This document shows positions 47,391-56,847 of a stretch of DNA of 64,000 bases, piece by piece. Source of the DNA: Nitrospira sp. (GTDB lineage Bacteria > Nitrospirota > Nitrospiria > Nitrospirales > Nitrospiraceae); assembly GCA_019636815.1 (NCBI GenBank), contig JAHBWT010000006.1:31291-95290 (forward strand), read 5' to 3'. Both the position numbers and the translations under genes were made by a program. Position 1 is the stretch's first letter. Each line of letters starts with the position of its first letter. The notes below the pieces were generated by a model. It was not told the origin of the DNA. It saw nothing but the letters and a program-made list of their open reading frames with translations, and made no database searches.

Positions 47391-47780
47391 ATGATGTCTT
47401 TGCTCCCTTTACCTGATCGGGAGATCCGGCTTGTCCCGATCATGATGTGTGCGTCGGTTTTATGGTTCTCCACATCTTGTGACGCAAAGAACCGGAATGC
47501 GACTCCGACATCCACTTTTGAACGACCTGAAAAATCCCAGGCGCCACGATTCATCCCGTATGAACTGTTAGTCAAATTCAAGAACGGGATTGCACAGGAG
47601 AGGATTGAATCCATCCTGAAGGATAGTCGGATTGATGTCATCGGTGTAATCCAACGTGGACGCCTCTATCACGTCAGGATCTTGGACGATCGGTCGGTTG
47701 AATCGGCGATCACCCAACTCACTTCATATCAAGAGATCGAGTATGCAGAGCCCAATTATCGATATGAGATGCAGAAGTAG
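47391..47780 (+). CDS. Free-standing subtilase prodomain, predicted lipoprotein
   Basis: 129 residues; GGGAGAG precedes tandem ATGs. A hydrophobic leader ends WFSTSC (Cys30), a plausible though not ideal lipobox. Residues 55-129 read YELLVKFKNGIAQERIESIL, then GRLYHVRILDDRSVESAI, then IEYAEPNYRYEM. This is the prodomain of fervidolysin-type subtilases, but with no protease attached. The next gene, 4 bases on, is a subtilase whose own prodomain shows the same pattern (EVLVKFKDEV...VEYAEPNYLY). It is likely an inhibitor or chaperone in trans. Confidence 0.75.
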   Translation: MMSLLPLPDREIRLVPIMMCASVLWFSTSCDAKNRNATPTSTFERPEKSQAPRFIPYELLVKFKNGIAQERIESILKDSRIDVIGVIQRGRLYHVRILDDRSVESAITQLTSYQEIEYAEPNYRYEMQK

Positions 47781-47784
47781 TGTT

Positions 47785-50100
47785 ATGAAAATTGCTTGCC
47801 GTTTGGGCAGGAGCATTGTGGGGATAGCAACAGTCGCGGCCGTATTGTCGGGACTCATACTGGAAGATCGCCTGGTTCATGCTGAACAAAAGCGGGCCCC
47901 TCGTGGAATGACAGCGCTATCACAGGATGTGGTCCACCCAGCCCACTATGTCCCAGGAGAAGTGCTGGTCAAGTTCAAGGATGAGGTATCCCGTTCAGGA
48001 ATCGCATCTCTGAGTGCAGATGTGGGCGCCAAAGAAGTCAAGACACTGTCTCTGAATGCCACGGTAATTCACCAGTACAAATTGGACGGTGCCTTGTCAG
48101 TCGACGAAGCGGTCTTGAAGTACCGCAGTAATCCCGCCGTTGAGTATGCCGAACCGAACTACCTCTATTGGCTCAAAATCATCCCCAACGATACGCAGTT
48201 TGGCTCGTTATGGGGACTCCATAACATCGGTCAAACCGTGGATGGAACGGCAGGAAAGACAGATGCCGACATCGATGCTCCTGAAGCCTGGGACATCAGC
48301 ACGGGAAGCCCTAATGTAATTGTCGCCGTTATTGATTCAGGCATAGCCTATGACCATCCGGATCTCGCTCCGAATATCTGGACGAATCCCGGAGAAATTG
48401 CCGGAAATGGCATTGATGACGATGGAAATGGATTGGTGGACGATGTGTATGGGTGGGATTTCGGCGTAAATGACAGTGACCCGATTGACCCCTTGGATCT
48501 CAATCCTGGAGGCAACCCGGGGCATGGCACCCATGTGGCGGGAATCATCGCTGGAGCCGGAAACAACGGAACCGGGGTCACCGGGGTTATGTGGACCGCG
48601 AAGCTGATGGCCCTGAAAGCCGGAGGAGTGAATCGATCTCTGTCCACCACCGCCATTGTCAGCGCGATCCACTATGCTATCGCCAATCACGCCCGTGTGA
48701 TCAATGCTAGCTTTGCCGGGCCTGATTGCAGCCAGACCCTCTATGATGCGGTGAGTGCCGCGAATGCAGCAGGTGTACTAGTGGTTGCAGCGGCAGGAAA
48801 TGAGGGATCGGACAACGATACCGCACCGAGTTTCCCCGCGAATTTCAGCGCTCCCGCAGCGTGTGATGGACAACAGAAGGCCGCACTGGCCAACGTGATT
48901 GCGGTAGCGGCTACCGATGAGAACGATCAATTAGCGAGCTTCTCCAATTTCGGGTCCAGTACTGTTCACGTGGCCGCACCGGGAGTCAGAATCAACAGCA
49001 CAAAGCCCACATCCAACGTTACCAATGTGCTCCTACATAACTTCGATTCCAACCCAACCGGACTCGGGTATGTCTTCGGGGGAATCAATGGCACCTGGGG
49101 ATTCACCAATTCTGCATCATCCAGCCAGCCGAACAGCCTGACCGACAGTCCGAATGGAAACTATCAAAACAACACCGATTCATTCGCGGCCGGACCGGTG
49201 TTCACGACCAAGGGACAAAGAGGGTGCCGGCTTGACAGTCGTGTTCGCCTGCAAACTGAACAGGATGTCGACGGTGTTTTTCTGGAAACATCAAGAAACA
49301 ACGGGAGTACTTGGGAGGCCATCGGTGTGATCACAGGAGATAGCAACGCCCAATTTGATTCGTTCACCTGGGGAGATATCGCAGACGGTGTGGCCGGTTC
49401 ACAGTTTCGCTTTCGATTCGTATCGGATGAGAGCCTGGTCTTCGACGGCATATACCTAGACGATGTCCGTATCGCCTGCGTCACCGGGCCGCCGTCGGGG
49501 ACGACGGACTACCAGTTTCTTCAGGGCACCTCGATGGCGACACCACATGTCGCAGGACTCGCCGGCTTGTTGCTCTCGGTTAATCCCAATCTCACTGTAT
49601 CCCAACTCAGAAGCACAATCCTCAACACCGTAGATCGGAAGGCTTCTTTGAGAGGGAAGATATCGACCGGTGGGCGCATCAATGCCCGAGCCGCGCTGGC
49701 CAGCGTTGTGACAAACTTCACCGTCACCGTCAACAAAGCAGGTGACGGAACTGGTACTGTCACGTCTAATCCCGCCGGAATTGACTGCCGAGTGACGACA
49801 TGCAATGGGCAGTTCTCCTTGGGTAGCACTGTAAACCTCACTGCAGTACCAGACCCGGGGTCAGTCTTTGCAGGGTGGGGCGGAGGTTGCGCAGGAACCG
49901 ATCCTTGCACGCTTACTCACAATGCAACTGTTACCGCAACATTCGACATTGCGTCACCTTCGCCAATCCCTAGCCCCGCCCCTGGGAATGGCGGAGGAGG
50001 AGGCTGCACTCTCTCCCCCGGCACAACCGAAGACCTGTTACTGCCTGTCATGCTATTGATGTCTCTTCTGGCCTTGTTATTGAGGACAAGACGCCGATGA
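47785..50100 (+). CDS. Subtilase (S8) with inserted beta-sandwich domain and C-terminal sorting signal
   Basis: 771 residues from ATG 47785. Order: signal peptide to about residue 34; prodomain 55-130; catalytic domain with Asp184 (VIDSGI), His250 (HGTHVAG), Asn339 (AAGNEG) and Ser583 (GTSMATPHVAG). Between Asn and Ser, residues about 411-568, sits a MAM- or jelly-roll-like sandwich (LLHNFDSNPTGLGYVF...FDGIYLDDVRIAC). A 'bacterial repeat' domain (VNKAGDGTGTVTSNPAGIDC...GWGGGC) spans 645-722. After a Pro/Gly linker, CTLSPGTTEDLLLPVMLLM and then LLRTRRR form a Cys-TM-Arg sorting signal. Its stop overlaps the next start. Confidence 0.93.
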   Translation: MKIACRLGRSIVGIATVAAVLSGLILEDRLVHAEQKRAPRGMTALSQDVVHPAHYVPGEVLVKFKDEVSRSGIASLSADVGAKEVKTLSLNATVIHQYKLDGALSVDEAVLKYRSNPAVEYAEPNYLYWLKIIPNDTQFGSLWGLHNIGQTVDGTAGKTDADIDAPEAWDISTGSPNVIVAVIDSGIAYDHPDLAPNIWTNPGEIAGNGIDDDGNGLVDDVYGWDFGVNDSDPIDPLDLNPGGNPGHGTHVAGIIAGAGNNGTGVTGVMWTAKLMALKAGGVNRSLSTTAIVSAIHYAIANHARVINASFAGPDCSQTLYDAVSAANAAGVLVVAAAGNEGSDNDTAPSFPANFSAPAACDGQQKAALANVIAVAATDENDQLASFSNFGSSTVHVAAPGVRINSTKPTSNVTNVLLHNFDSNPTGLGYVFGGINGTWGFTNSASSSQPNSLTDSPNGNYQNNTDSFAAGPVFTTKGQRGCRLDSRVRLQTEQDVDGVFLETSRNNGSTWEAIGVITGDSNAQFDSFTWGDIADGVAGSQFRFRFVSDESLVFDGIYLDDVRIACVTGPPSGTTDYQFLQGTSMATPHVAGLAGLLLSVNPNLTVSQLRSTILNTVDRKASLRGKISTGGRINARAALASVVTNFTVTVNKAGDGTGTVTSNPAGIDCRVTTCNGQFSLGSTVNLTAVPDPGSVFAGWGGGCAGTDPCTLTHNATVTATFDIASPSPIPSPAPGNGGGGGCTLSPGTTEDLLLPVMLLMSLLALLLRTRRR

Positions 50101-50696
50101 GGCTGAATTTCGGCGCGAGAGGAATGCCATTACAGCAAAATCCGCTCTCCGACCGCATGGTCGATATGCAGGGTGCTTCCTCTGGAGTACTCCGTCTACC
50201 AAGCCGCGCCGCACACGTACTGGCCCTACTTGGGCTTCAACTCCATCGTCCCTTTCATCGGGATTCTGCCTTTCTCTTATTGTTAGCGCTTGGCCCGATG
50301 GTATGGCTTGCCATGATAGGATTCTTGGCGTTTCAACCGCTGCCCTGGCATGCCATATGGTCACCGACGTTCCTTTCTGTCGTCCTATGGCAGCCCCTGT
50401 TCGAAGAATTGTTATTCCGCGGCATCATCCAGGGGTATGTCCAGCAATCTGTGGGGATACAGAAGACATGGAATGGACTATCTCTCTCCAACTTCCTGAC
50501 ATCTCTTTTGTTTACATTCTCCCACCTGGCCAGCCATTCCATTTCGTGGTCCGTGCTTGTGCTCGTCCCCTCCCTCTGTTTCGGCTTTGTACGAGATCGT
50601 TTTGGATCTGTGTATCCCTCGATCATTCTGCACGCCTTCTATAATTCCGGTTACTTCCTTCTCATTGGTGGCGCCACCCATCTAAACCCCGGCTAA
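50097..50696 (+). CDS. CPBP-family glutamic intramembrane protease, probable sorting enzyme (MrtJ-like)
   Basis: 199 residues with about five hydrophobic segments. Catalytic motif WQPLFEELLFRGIIQG (EExxxR), then LLFTFSHLASH (FxxxH) and SIILHAFYNSGYF (HxxxN). These define CPBP (Abi/Rce1) proteases. Its sequence style (PWHAIWSPTFLSVVLWQPL) resembles the short CPBP proteases paired with Cys-containing C-terminal sorting signals (MrtJ of JDVT-CTERM systems, related to myxosortase). The ATGA overlap with the subtilase makes that protein the obvious substrate. Cleavage near Cys741 would fit lipid anchoring. Confidence 0.8.
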   Translation: MRLNFGARGMPLQQNPLSDRMVDMQGASSGVLRLPSRAAHVLALLGLQLHRPFHRDSAFLLLLALGPMVWLAMIGFLAFQPLPWHAIWSPTFLSVVLWQPLFEELLFRGIIQGYVQQSVGIQKTWNGLSLSNFLTSLLFTFSHLASHSISWSVLVLVPSLCFGFVRDRFGSVYPSIILHAFYNSGYFLLIGGATHLNPG

Positions 50697-51010
50697 GATA
50701 GCTCATCGTTTGACAGTGCCGTGCCGGATGCAGAGAGCAGTTCTGTCTTTACACAACTGAAGCCAGTCGGCGAGCAGTCCCAGATGCAGCACCTGCGCAG
50801 GGCATCGGGCCTCGTTTGAATCCTCGCGGTTGAGCCAATGGTAGTACATAATCGTGGAAATAGACGGTGCTTGGCATAGCCAGGGCCATCAGGCTTTCGA
50901 CAAGCCGTCGCCACATGTGTATTCAACGGAATGTCGCGATCCGCGATCGATTGGAGTGTGGCTACACGGACCGTCGAAGATGCAAAAGAATAGAATCAGT
51001 CAGCCTTCTG
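50697..51010. other. Intergenic region, nothing recognised
   Basis: 314 bases between convergent genes. Short frames on either strand lack family patterns and ribosome sites, and I see no strong hairpin. Confidence 0.45.
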
Positions 51011-52075
51011 TCAGTCAGCCCTCTGATTGCTTCCTAATGGCAGCGTTAAGACTTCGTTCAGATCGCTGAAGGAGCCTCCAGGAGTCGGCCCGCCGCTGAT
51101 GACGTAAATACGCCCTTGTATCACCGCTGATCCCAGGCCATGACGGGCCGTCGGCATCGGCGCCATGCGCTGCCAGGTATCACCCACTGGATCATAGGCC
51201 TCATTTTCATTGAACGTCCCGGCGGCTCCTTCGCCTCCAATAACGTAGATGCTCCCCGCAACGACCGCAGCCGTGATGCCGCTCCGCGCAGTTGGAAGAT
51301 CGGCGACACGTACCCAACGATCAGTCGCCGGATCGTATCGTTCTGTGACAGCAAGATTGTGAGAATAGTCGCCGTCGACACGCCCGCCGATCGCATAAAT
51401 CTTCCCGGCGACAGTTGCGGTCGCGAGGTGATCACGAGGAGTCGGCAGAGGCGCAGCGGTCGTCCAGACATTCTGCACAGGATCATAGACTTCGACTTGC
51501 GCATTGTTGCCTTTCCGATCGTACCCGCCGATGGTATACAACTTTCCGTCGTGCTCCGTTATAGACAGCGCGCCTCTAGCAGTGGGCATCGGAGCACGCT
51601 CCGTCCAGTTGTCTGTAGCAGGGTCATAGGCGTAGACCTTCGCTACCGGATTCCAAACACTAAATGCCGACTGGGCGTATCCCCCGATGACATACAACCG
51701 CTCTTCCACCACGCTGATCCCGACATGGTGCAAGCCAACGGGCAACGGCGCTTTAGATGTCCATCGGTCCATCGCGGGATCATAGACTTCGACAGACGGC
51801 GTGATCGCGAAATTCATCACATTACCGAGACTCGGCTTTTCAAACCCTCCAACGACATAGATTTTTCCATTCAACACGGCAGCAGCCACCTCCGTCCGCT
51901 TCGTTGGCATAGGGGTAGCGGTGCTCCAAGTACCTTTATCTGGTTCAGGCTGCACCGATCCACCGGATGTCGGCAACACGATCAGGAAAATCCCGGCAAG
52001 GAGCAGTACTAATATAGGAATCGGCGTTGAAGAGGGCCAAGCGCACCGAGCAGATGATCTCGTGACGTGCGGCAT
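51011..52075 (-). CDS. Kelch-repeat beta-propeller protein
   Basis: 354 residues. An N-terminal hydrophobic segment (PIPILVLLLAGIFLIVLP, about residues 18-35) acts as signal or anchor. Six Kelch repeats follow, each of the form AVLNGKIYVVGGFE...VEVYDPAMDRWTSKAPLP, with the Gly-Gly, Tyr and Trp spacing of the family. A six-bladed propeller facing the periplasm or outside is expected. Its role is unknown. Confidence 0.9.
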   Translation of the reverse strand: MPHVTRSSARCAWPSSTPIPILVLLLAGIFLIVLPTSGGSVQPEPDKGTWSTATPMPTKRTEVAAAVLNGKIYVVGGFEKPSLGNVMNFAITPSVEVYDPAMDRWTSKAPLPVGLHHVGISVVEERLYVIGGYAQSAFSVWNPVAKVYAYDPATDNWTERAPMPTARGALSITEHDGKLYTIGGYDRKGNNAQVEVYDPVQNVWTTAAPLPTPRDHLATATVAGKIYAIGGRVDGDYSHNLAVTERYDPATDRWVRVADLPTARSGITAAVVAGSIYVIGGEGAAGTFNENEAYDPVGDTWQRMAPMPTARHGLGSAVIQGRIYVISGGPTPGGSFSDLNEVLTLPLGSNQRAD

Positions 52076-52181
52076 GTCTTTATTCTATACCTGACTGAGG
52101 CACATGGATAGCCAGTGGATCAGACCGTGGTCATGCATGGCGTTATGGAAGCTTCGGCACAGGGATAAGAAGCAGTCCGCC

Positions 52182-52397
52182 CTATTTGCTCTTGTATCGA
52201 CAGAGCAGACCGAAGGAGCTGCCGAGGGCGAGGCCGCCGAGGAAGGTGAGGCCGAGGATCACACCGAGCAGAGAAGCCGATGGACCCGCTTGGCGACGGA
52301 TATAGCAGCGGGCCTGGGAACCGACCGTCGCTTCGCCGCCCATCCAACTACGCGGGTCGTCATTCTGAGGTTCGTTCTGAGTGCTCACCAGTTTCAT
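52182..52397 (-). CDS. Small membrane protein
   Basis: 71 residues from ATG 52397, with GAGCGAGG upstream. The N-terminal half is hydrophilic; residues 43-67 (LLGVILGLTFLGGLALGSSFGLL) form one transmembrane helix, and the end RYKSK is basic. Unknown family. It is divergent from lnt, 163 bases away. Confidence 0.55.
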   Translation of the reverse strand: MKLVSTQNEPQNDDPRSWMGGEATVGSQARCYIRRQAGPSASLLGVILGLTFLGGLALGSSFGLLCRYKSK

Positions 52398-52560
52398 ACC
52401 TCGCTCCCTTCATCCAACGCAAGACATTCGTCGATCAACGCCTCACGAATGAAGAATACCCCACTTTACCGACGAAAAGCACGCGGCAAATTGTTCAAGT
52501 CACTGATTGTTCGAGCATTCTCTTGCAAGTCAGCGAATCTTTTCGCTAAGGTACGGCACG

Positions 52561-54177
52561 ATGGATGGAGTTCGTTCGCGCCAAATCACCTTTGCCTGCG
52601 CGAGTGGGCTGCTATTGCCTCTCTGCTTTCCGAAATTCGACGTGGGACTGCTGGCCTGGGTCGCTCTCATTCCCCTCCATCTCGCGCTCGATCAATGTTC
52701 CAAACAGCGGGCATTTTGGATCGGCTGGCTCAGCGGAGTCATCGGATTCACCGGCATCATGGCCTGGGTCGTCACGGCCATGACAACCTATGGCAAGGTG
52801 CCGGAGCCAATCAGTTATGCCATCCTGTTGCTGCTCACCACGTACCTCGGACTCTATGTCGGGCTCTACAGCCTCGCGTTTGTCTGGCTCCGCGAGCTCA
52901 TTCCACGCTATGGAATTTTCTTCGCGCCCTGCTTCTGGGTCGCGCTCGAGTTCTTTCGAACCTACCTTCTCTCAGGACTTCCATGGTGTCTCTTAGGCTA
53001 CTCACAATACCGTGAACTGGACTTGATCCAGGTGGCAGACCTGACAGGGGTCTACGGGGTGTCCTTCTTGGTGATCCTGGTGAATGTAGCCTTGGCCGAG
53101 CTGATTTTGTGGATCATGCCGTTTTTCCGTGGCTTCCATCCGGCCAAACTTCCGTGGGAACTCCTCACGACCGCAGCAACCTGCATGGTACTCTCTTGGG
53201 TCTACAGTTCGGCGGTCCTCAGCGACAGAGGCGTGAAACAGACCCACCCCTCCATCACCGTGGGCATCGTCCAACCGAACATCGATCAAGCCGTGAAGTG
53301 GGACGCGTCGTTTCGCGAAGAGACGATGCGACGCTTAGACCGCCTGACAGGCCAGCTGGGCACCGGTACGGACTTGATCATATGGCCGGAATCCGCAACA
53401 CCGTTCATCTTGGAGCGAGAAAAGGAATATCAGCTCGAACTGATCTCGTGGGCGGAACGCGCTCAGGCACCGCTCCTGCTCGGGAGTCCAGCCCTGCGGT
53501 TTTACCAGGACCGCCGACCGTACCTTCTGAACAGCGCCTACCTGTTGGGAACCGACGGTACAATCCTCGGCAGGTATGATAAGCACCATCTCGTCCCGTT
53601 CGGAGAATACATCCCGCTCAAATCGTCGTTGTTGTTCTTTCTCGACAAACTTGTCGAAGGGATCGGCGACTTTGAGCCGGGTCCGGGGTCGAAAACTCTA
53701 TCCTTCAGTCCCAAGTCTTGGGGACACGACACGCTCAAGAGCCCCCGGTCTGTGAAGTTCGGCGTCGCCATCTGCTACGAAGTTATTTTTCCGGACCTCG
53801 TCCGCCAATTTGCCGCAAACGGGGCCGAGTTTCTGGTGACGATCACAAATGATGGATGGTTCGGCCCTTCCTCGGCGCCGGCTCAGCACTTTGCCATGGT
53901 CGTTTTTCGCTCGGTCGAAAATCACCTCGCCTTCGCGCGGGCCGCCAATACCGGAATTTCCGGGTTCGTCGATCCTTTTGGAGAAATCACTCAGGCCACG
54001 CCTATCTTTACGGAACTGGCCTTACATGCGACGATTCCAATCAAGTATTCCCGCACATTTTACAGCTACTACGGCGATGTGTTTGCTTCTACCTGTGTTA
54101 TAATCTGCGCGCTTTTGTTCCTGTTCGGGTACTTCCGCACGAAGGAACCAGCCCTAACGATTATCACGCCGGCATGA
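52561..54177 (+). CDS. lnt: Apolipoprotein N-acyltransferase
   Basis: 538 residues. Membrane helices fill residues 1-200 (LLPLCFPKFDVGLLAWVALIPLHLAL and others). The nitrilase-like domain has Glu277 (WPESAT), Lys341 (YDKHHLVPFGEYIP) and Cys405 (AICYEVIFPDLVR), the Glu-Lys-Cys triad. It adds the third acyl chain to lipoproteins in the inner membrane. I choose ATG 52561 (AAGG upstream) over ATG 52507. It is 18 bases ahead of prfB. Confidence 0.95.
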   Translation: MDGVRSRQITFACASGLLLPLCFPKFDVGLLAWVALIPLHLALDQCSKQRAFWIGWLSGVIGFTGIMAWVVTAMTTYGKVPEPISYAILLLLTTYLGLYVGLYSLAFVWLRELIPRYGIFFAPCFWVALEFFRTYLLSGLPWCLLGYSQYRELDLIQVADLTGVYGVSFLVILVNVALAELILWIMPFFRGFHPAKLPWELLTTAATCMVLSWVYSSAVLSDRGVKQTHPSITVGIVQPNIDQAVKWDASFREETMRRLDRLTGQLGTGTDLIIWPESATPFILEREKEYQLELISWAERAQAPLLLGSPALRFYQDRRPYLLNSAYLLGTDGTILGRYDKHHLVPFGEYIPLKSSLLFFLDKLVEGIGDFEPGPGSKTLSFSPKSWGHDTLKSPRSVKFGVAICYEVIFPDLVRQFAANGAEFLVTITNDGWFGPSSAPAQHFAMVVFRSVENHLAFARAANTGISGFVDPFGEITQATPIFTELALHATIPIKYSRTFYSYYGDVFASTCVIICALLFLFGYFRTKEPALTIITPA

Positions 54178-54195
54178 CGGAAGGAGGATCATTCC

Positions 54196-55342
54196 ATGTT
54201 AGAAGACATAGAGGTTCGCGTTCGGGCCCTCACCGCGCAAGTTTCGGAATTACGGGGGCATCTTTGACTTCGCTCATATGACCGCCGACTTGGAAGAACT
54301 TGAAGCGCAGATGGGCCAGCCGCATTTTTGGAACGATACCCGCACCGCGGCGGTGGTGAGCCGAAAAAAGGCGACCATCGAACGCGAGCTCCAACAGTGG
54401 CGTGAAATTGAAGCCAAAATGGACGATCTGGGAGCCTTGTTGGAACTCGCGCATGAGAGCGGCGATGCAGGGCTCGAGACCGAATTGACGGGTGAACTGA
54501 ATCAGCTGGAGCCGCGCCTCGCCACACTGCGCCTGGAACTTCTCCTCTCGGGCGATCTGGACCCTAATAATGCCATCCTGGCGATTCATCCCGGCGCAGG
54601 CGGCACGGAGTCTCAAGATTGGGCGCAGATGCTCCTCAGAATGTACGTGAGATGGGCGGAGCACAAGAAGTTCAAAGTGGAAACGCTGGACCTATTGCCA
54701 GGGGATGAAGCGGGGATTAAGAGCGTGACGGTTTCTATCACCGGGCCGTATGCCTATGGCTACCTGAAGGCGGAAGCCGGGGTCCATCGCTTGGTGCGCA
54801 TTTCTCCGTTCGACTCCAACAAGCGACGGCACACGTCGTTCGCGTCCGTCTTCGTGTATCCGGAGCTGAGTGATGATATCGACGTCGTGGTCGAAGACAA
54901 AGATCTCCGGATCGATACCTTCCGGGCCGGCGGCGCCGGAGGGCAGAACGTCAACAAAGTTGAGACCGCCATTCGCATCACGCACTTGCCCACCGGTATC
55001 GTCGTCCAATGTCAGAATGAACGGTCACAGCTCCAGAATCGCAACGGCGCGATGAAGATCTTGAAGGCTCGTCTCTTCGAACTGGAACAGAAGAAGAAGG
55101 AGGCGGAGTTCAACGCCATCGTCGGTGAAAAGAAGGACATCGCGTGGGGCAGTCAAATTCGATCGTATGTGTTCCAGCCCTACCAGATGGTGAAGGATCA
55201 TCGAACCGGCCATCAAGCCAGCAACGTGTCGTCCGTCATGGACGGCGATCTCGATAGATTCATCGAAGCGTTTTTGAAAAAGAAACTCGGAAAGGGAAGC
55301 GAGCAGCTCTCTCCGGTGGGCGGAGAGGAAGACGACCTCTAG
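54196..55342 (+). CDS. prfB: Peptide chain release factor 2, programmed +1 frameshift
   Basis: ATG 54196 follows AAGGAGG. Codons 1-23 end RGHL at CTT, then TGA (54265-54267) followed by C. The CTT-TGA-C slip site with an upstream G-rich Shine-Dalgarno-like run (ACGGGGGC) is the classic autoregulatory signal. A +1 shift reads GAC next and continues [17 protein letters not shown] to 55342. The full product is about 381 residues with SPFD (stop recognition) and [13 protein letters not shown] (GGQ). It terminates at UGA and UAA, so low RF2 favours its own synthesis. Confidence 0.97.
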
Positions 55343-55360
55343 CCACCACTCGACGACACC

Positions 55361-56845
55361 ATGGACGAACTGAACGAACAGCGACAGCAGCGGATTAAGA
55401 AACTCGACCTTCTGCGAGAGGCCGGTGTCGCGCCCTACGGCAGCCGCTTCGAGGTGAAGGATAGGGCCGGACACTTGCTGAAGCTCCACGGCGACAAACC
55501 CAAGGAAACCTTGGAGCAGGAGAAGATTTCCTGCACTCTCGCCGGACGAATCGTCGCGTTGCGGCGTTTTGGAAAGGCCGGGTTTGCGGTCCTGCAAGAC
55601 GGCGCCGACCGTCTACAAGTGTACCTCAAAAAAGATCTGCTCTCCGAGCAGGCGTACGCCGTCGTGGAGCAGCTCGACCTTGGCGACTGGATCGGCGTCA
55701 CCGGGACATTGTTCCGTACGAAGACAAATGAATTCACGGTTGAAGTTCATCACCTGACGTTTCTCAGCAAAGCCCTCCGCCCGCTTCCGGAGAAGTGGCA
55801 TGGCCTGACGGATGTCGAAACACGGTATCGACAGCGCTATGTCGATCTGATCGCCAATCCTCAGGTCCACCAGATCTTCTCAACCAGGAGCCGCATCATT
55901 GCCGGCATCCGAGCGTTTCTGATCGAACGAGGCTTCCTTGAAGTTGAGACCCCCATGATGCATCCGATTCCCGGAGGCGCCACCGCCAAGCCGTTCGTCA
56001 CGCACCATAATGCGCTCGGCGTGGATCTGTATCTGCGCATCGCCCCTGAACTCTATCTGAAGCGCCTGATCGTCGGAGGATTTCCACGAGTGTTTGAGAT
56101 TAATCGAAACTTCAGAAATGAAGGTATTTCGACGATCCACAATCCCGAGTTCACGATGCTGGAGTTCTATGTCTCGTACGCGGACTATCAGGATCTGATC
56201 GCGCTCACTGAAGAGCTGGTCTCCAGCCTGGCCCAGCAACTACTCGGCAAGACGATCATGACCTATCAAGGAAAGGACATCGTGCTCACGCCTCCGTGGC
56301 GGCGATGGTCCTATCACCAGGCCATCCTCGAAGTGAATCAGCTGGATCCGTCGGCGTTGCACGATCGAGAGAACGCACTGGCGGCCGCCAAACGACTGAA
56401 TGTTCCCGTGGCCCCCCAGGCATCCTTGTTCACCATCCTGAACGAGATTTTCGAGGAAACGGTCGAGCCGAATTTGCAGCAGCCGACGTTTATTACCGAT
56501 TACCCGATCGAAATTTCTCCGCTCGCCAAGCGAAAGGATTCGGACCCAACTCTGGCCGATCGATTCGAGCTCTATATCGCCGGCAGGGAGATTGCCAACG
56601 CCTTTTCAGAGTTGAACGATCCATTGGACCAACGCGAACGGTTTGAAGCCCAGGCCGCCCAGCGTGCGGCAGGAGACGATGAAGCCCATCTCGTCGACGA
56701 GGACTTTCTTCGCGCCTTGGAGTACGGGATGCCGCCAACCGCCGGAGAAGGAATCGGCATCGACCGATTGATCATGCTGTTTACCGATCAGGCCTCTATC
56801 CGCGACGTGGTCCTCTTTCCTCAGCTCCGACCGGAGAACGCCTAA
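55361..56845 (+). CDS. lysS: Lysyl-tRNA synthetase, class II
   Basis: 494 residues. An OB-fold anticodon domain (AGRIVALRRFGKAGFAVLQDG) at residues 60-150 is followed by the class II core: YRQRYVDLIANP, RSRIIAGIRAFLIERGFLEVETPMMHPIPGGATAKPF (motif 1 region), FRNEGISTIHNPEFTMLEFY (motif 2) and GEGIGIDRLIMLFTD (motif 3). It charges tRNA-Lys. It lies 18 bases after prfB and 2 before lolC. The three probably share a transcript. Confidence 0.97.
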   Translation: MDELNEQRQQRIKKLDLLREAGVAPYGSRFEVKDRAGHLLKLHGDKPKETLEQEKISCTLAGRIVALRRFGKAGFAVLQDGADRLQVYLKKDLLSEQAYAVVEQLDLGDWIGVTGTLFRTKTNEFTVEVHHLTFLSKALRPLPEKWHGLTDVETRYRQRYVDLIANPQVHQIFSTRSRIIAGIRAFLIERGFLEVETPMMHPIPGGATAKPFVTHHNALGVDLYLRIAPELYLKRLIVGGFPRVFEINRNFRNEGISTIHNPEFTMLEFYVSYADYQDLIALTEELVSSLAQQLLGKTIMTYQGKDIVLTPPWRRWSYHQAILEVNQLDPSALHDRENALAAAKRLNVPVAPQASLFTILNEIFEETVEPNLQQPTFITDYPIEISPLAKRKDSDPTLADRFELYIAGREIANAFSELNDPLDQRERFEAQAAQRAAGDDEAHLVDEDFLRALEYGMPPTAGEGIGIDRLIMLFTDQASIRDVVLFPQLRPENA

Positions 56846-56847
56846 GA

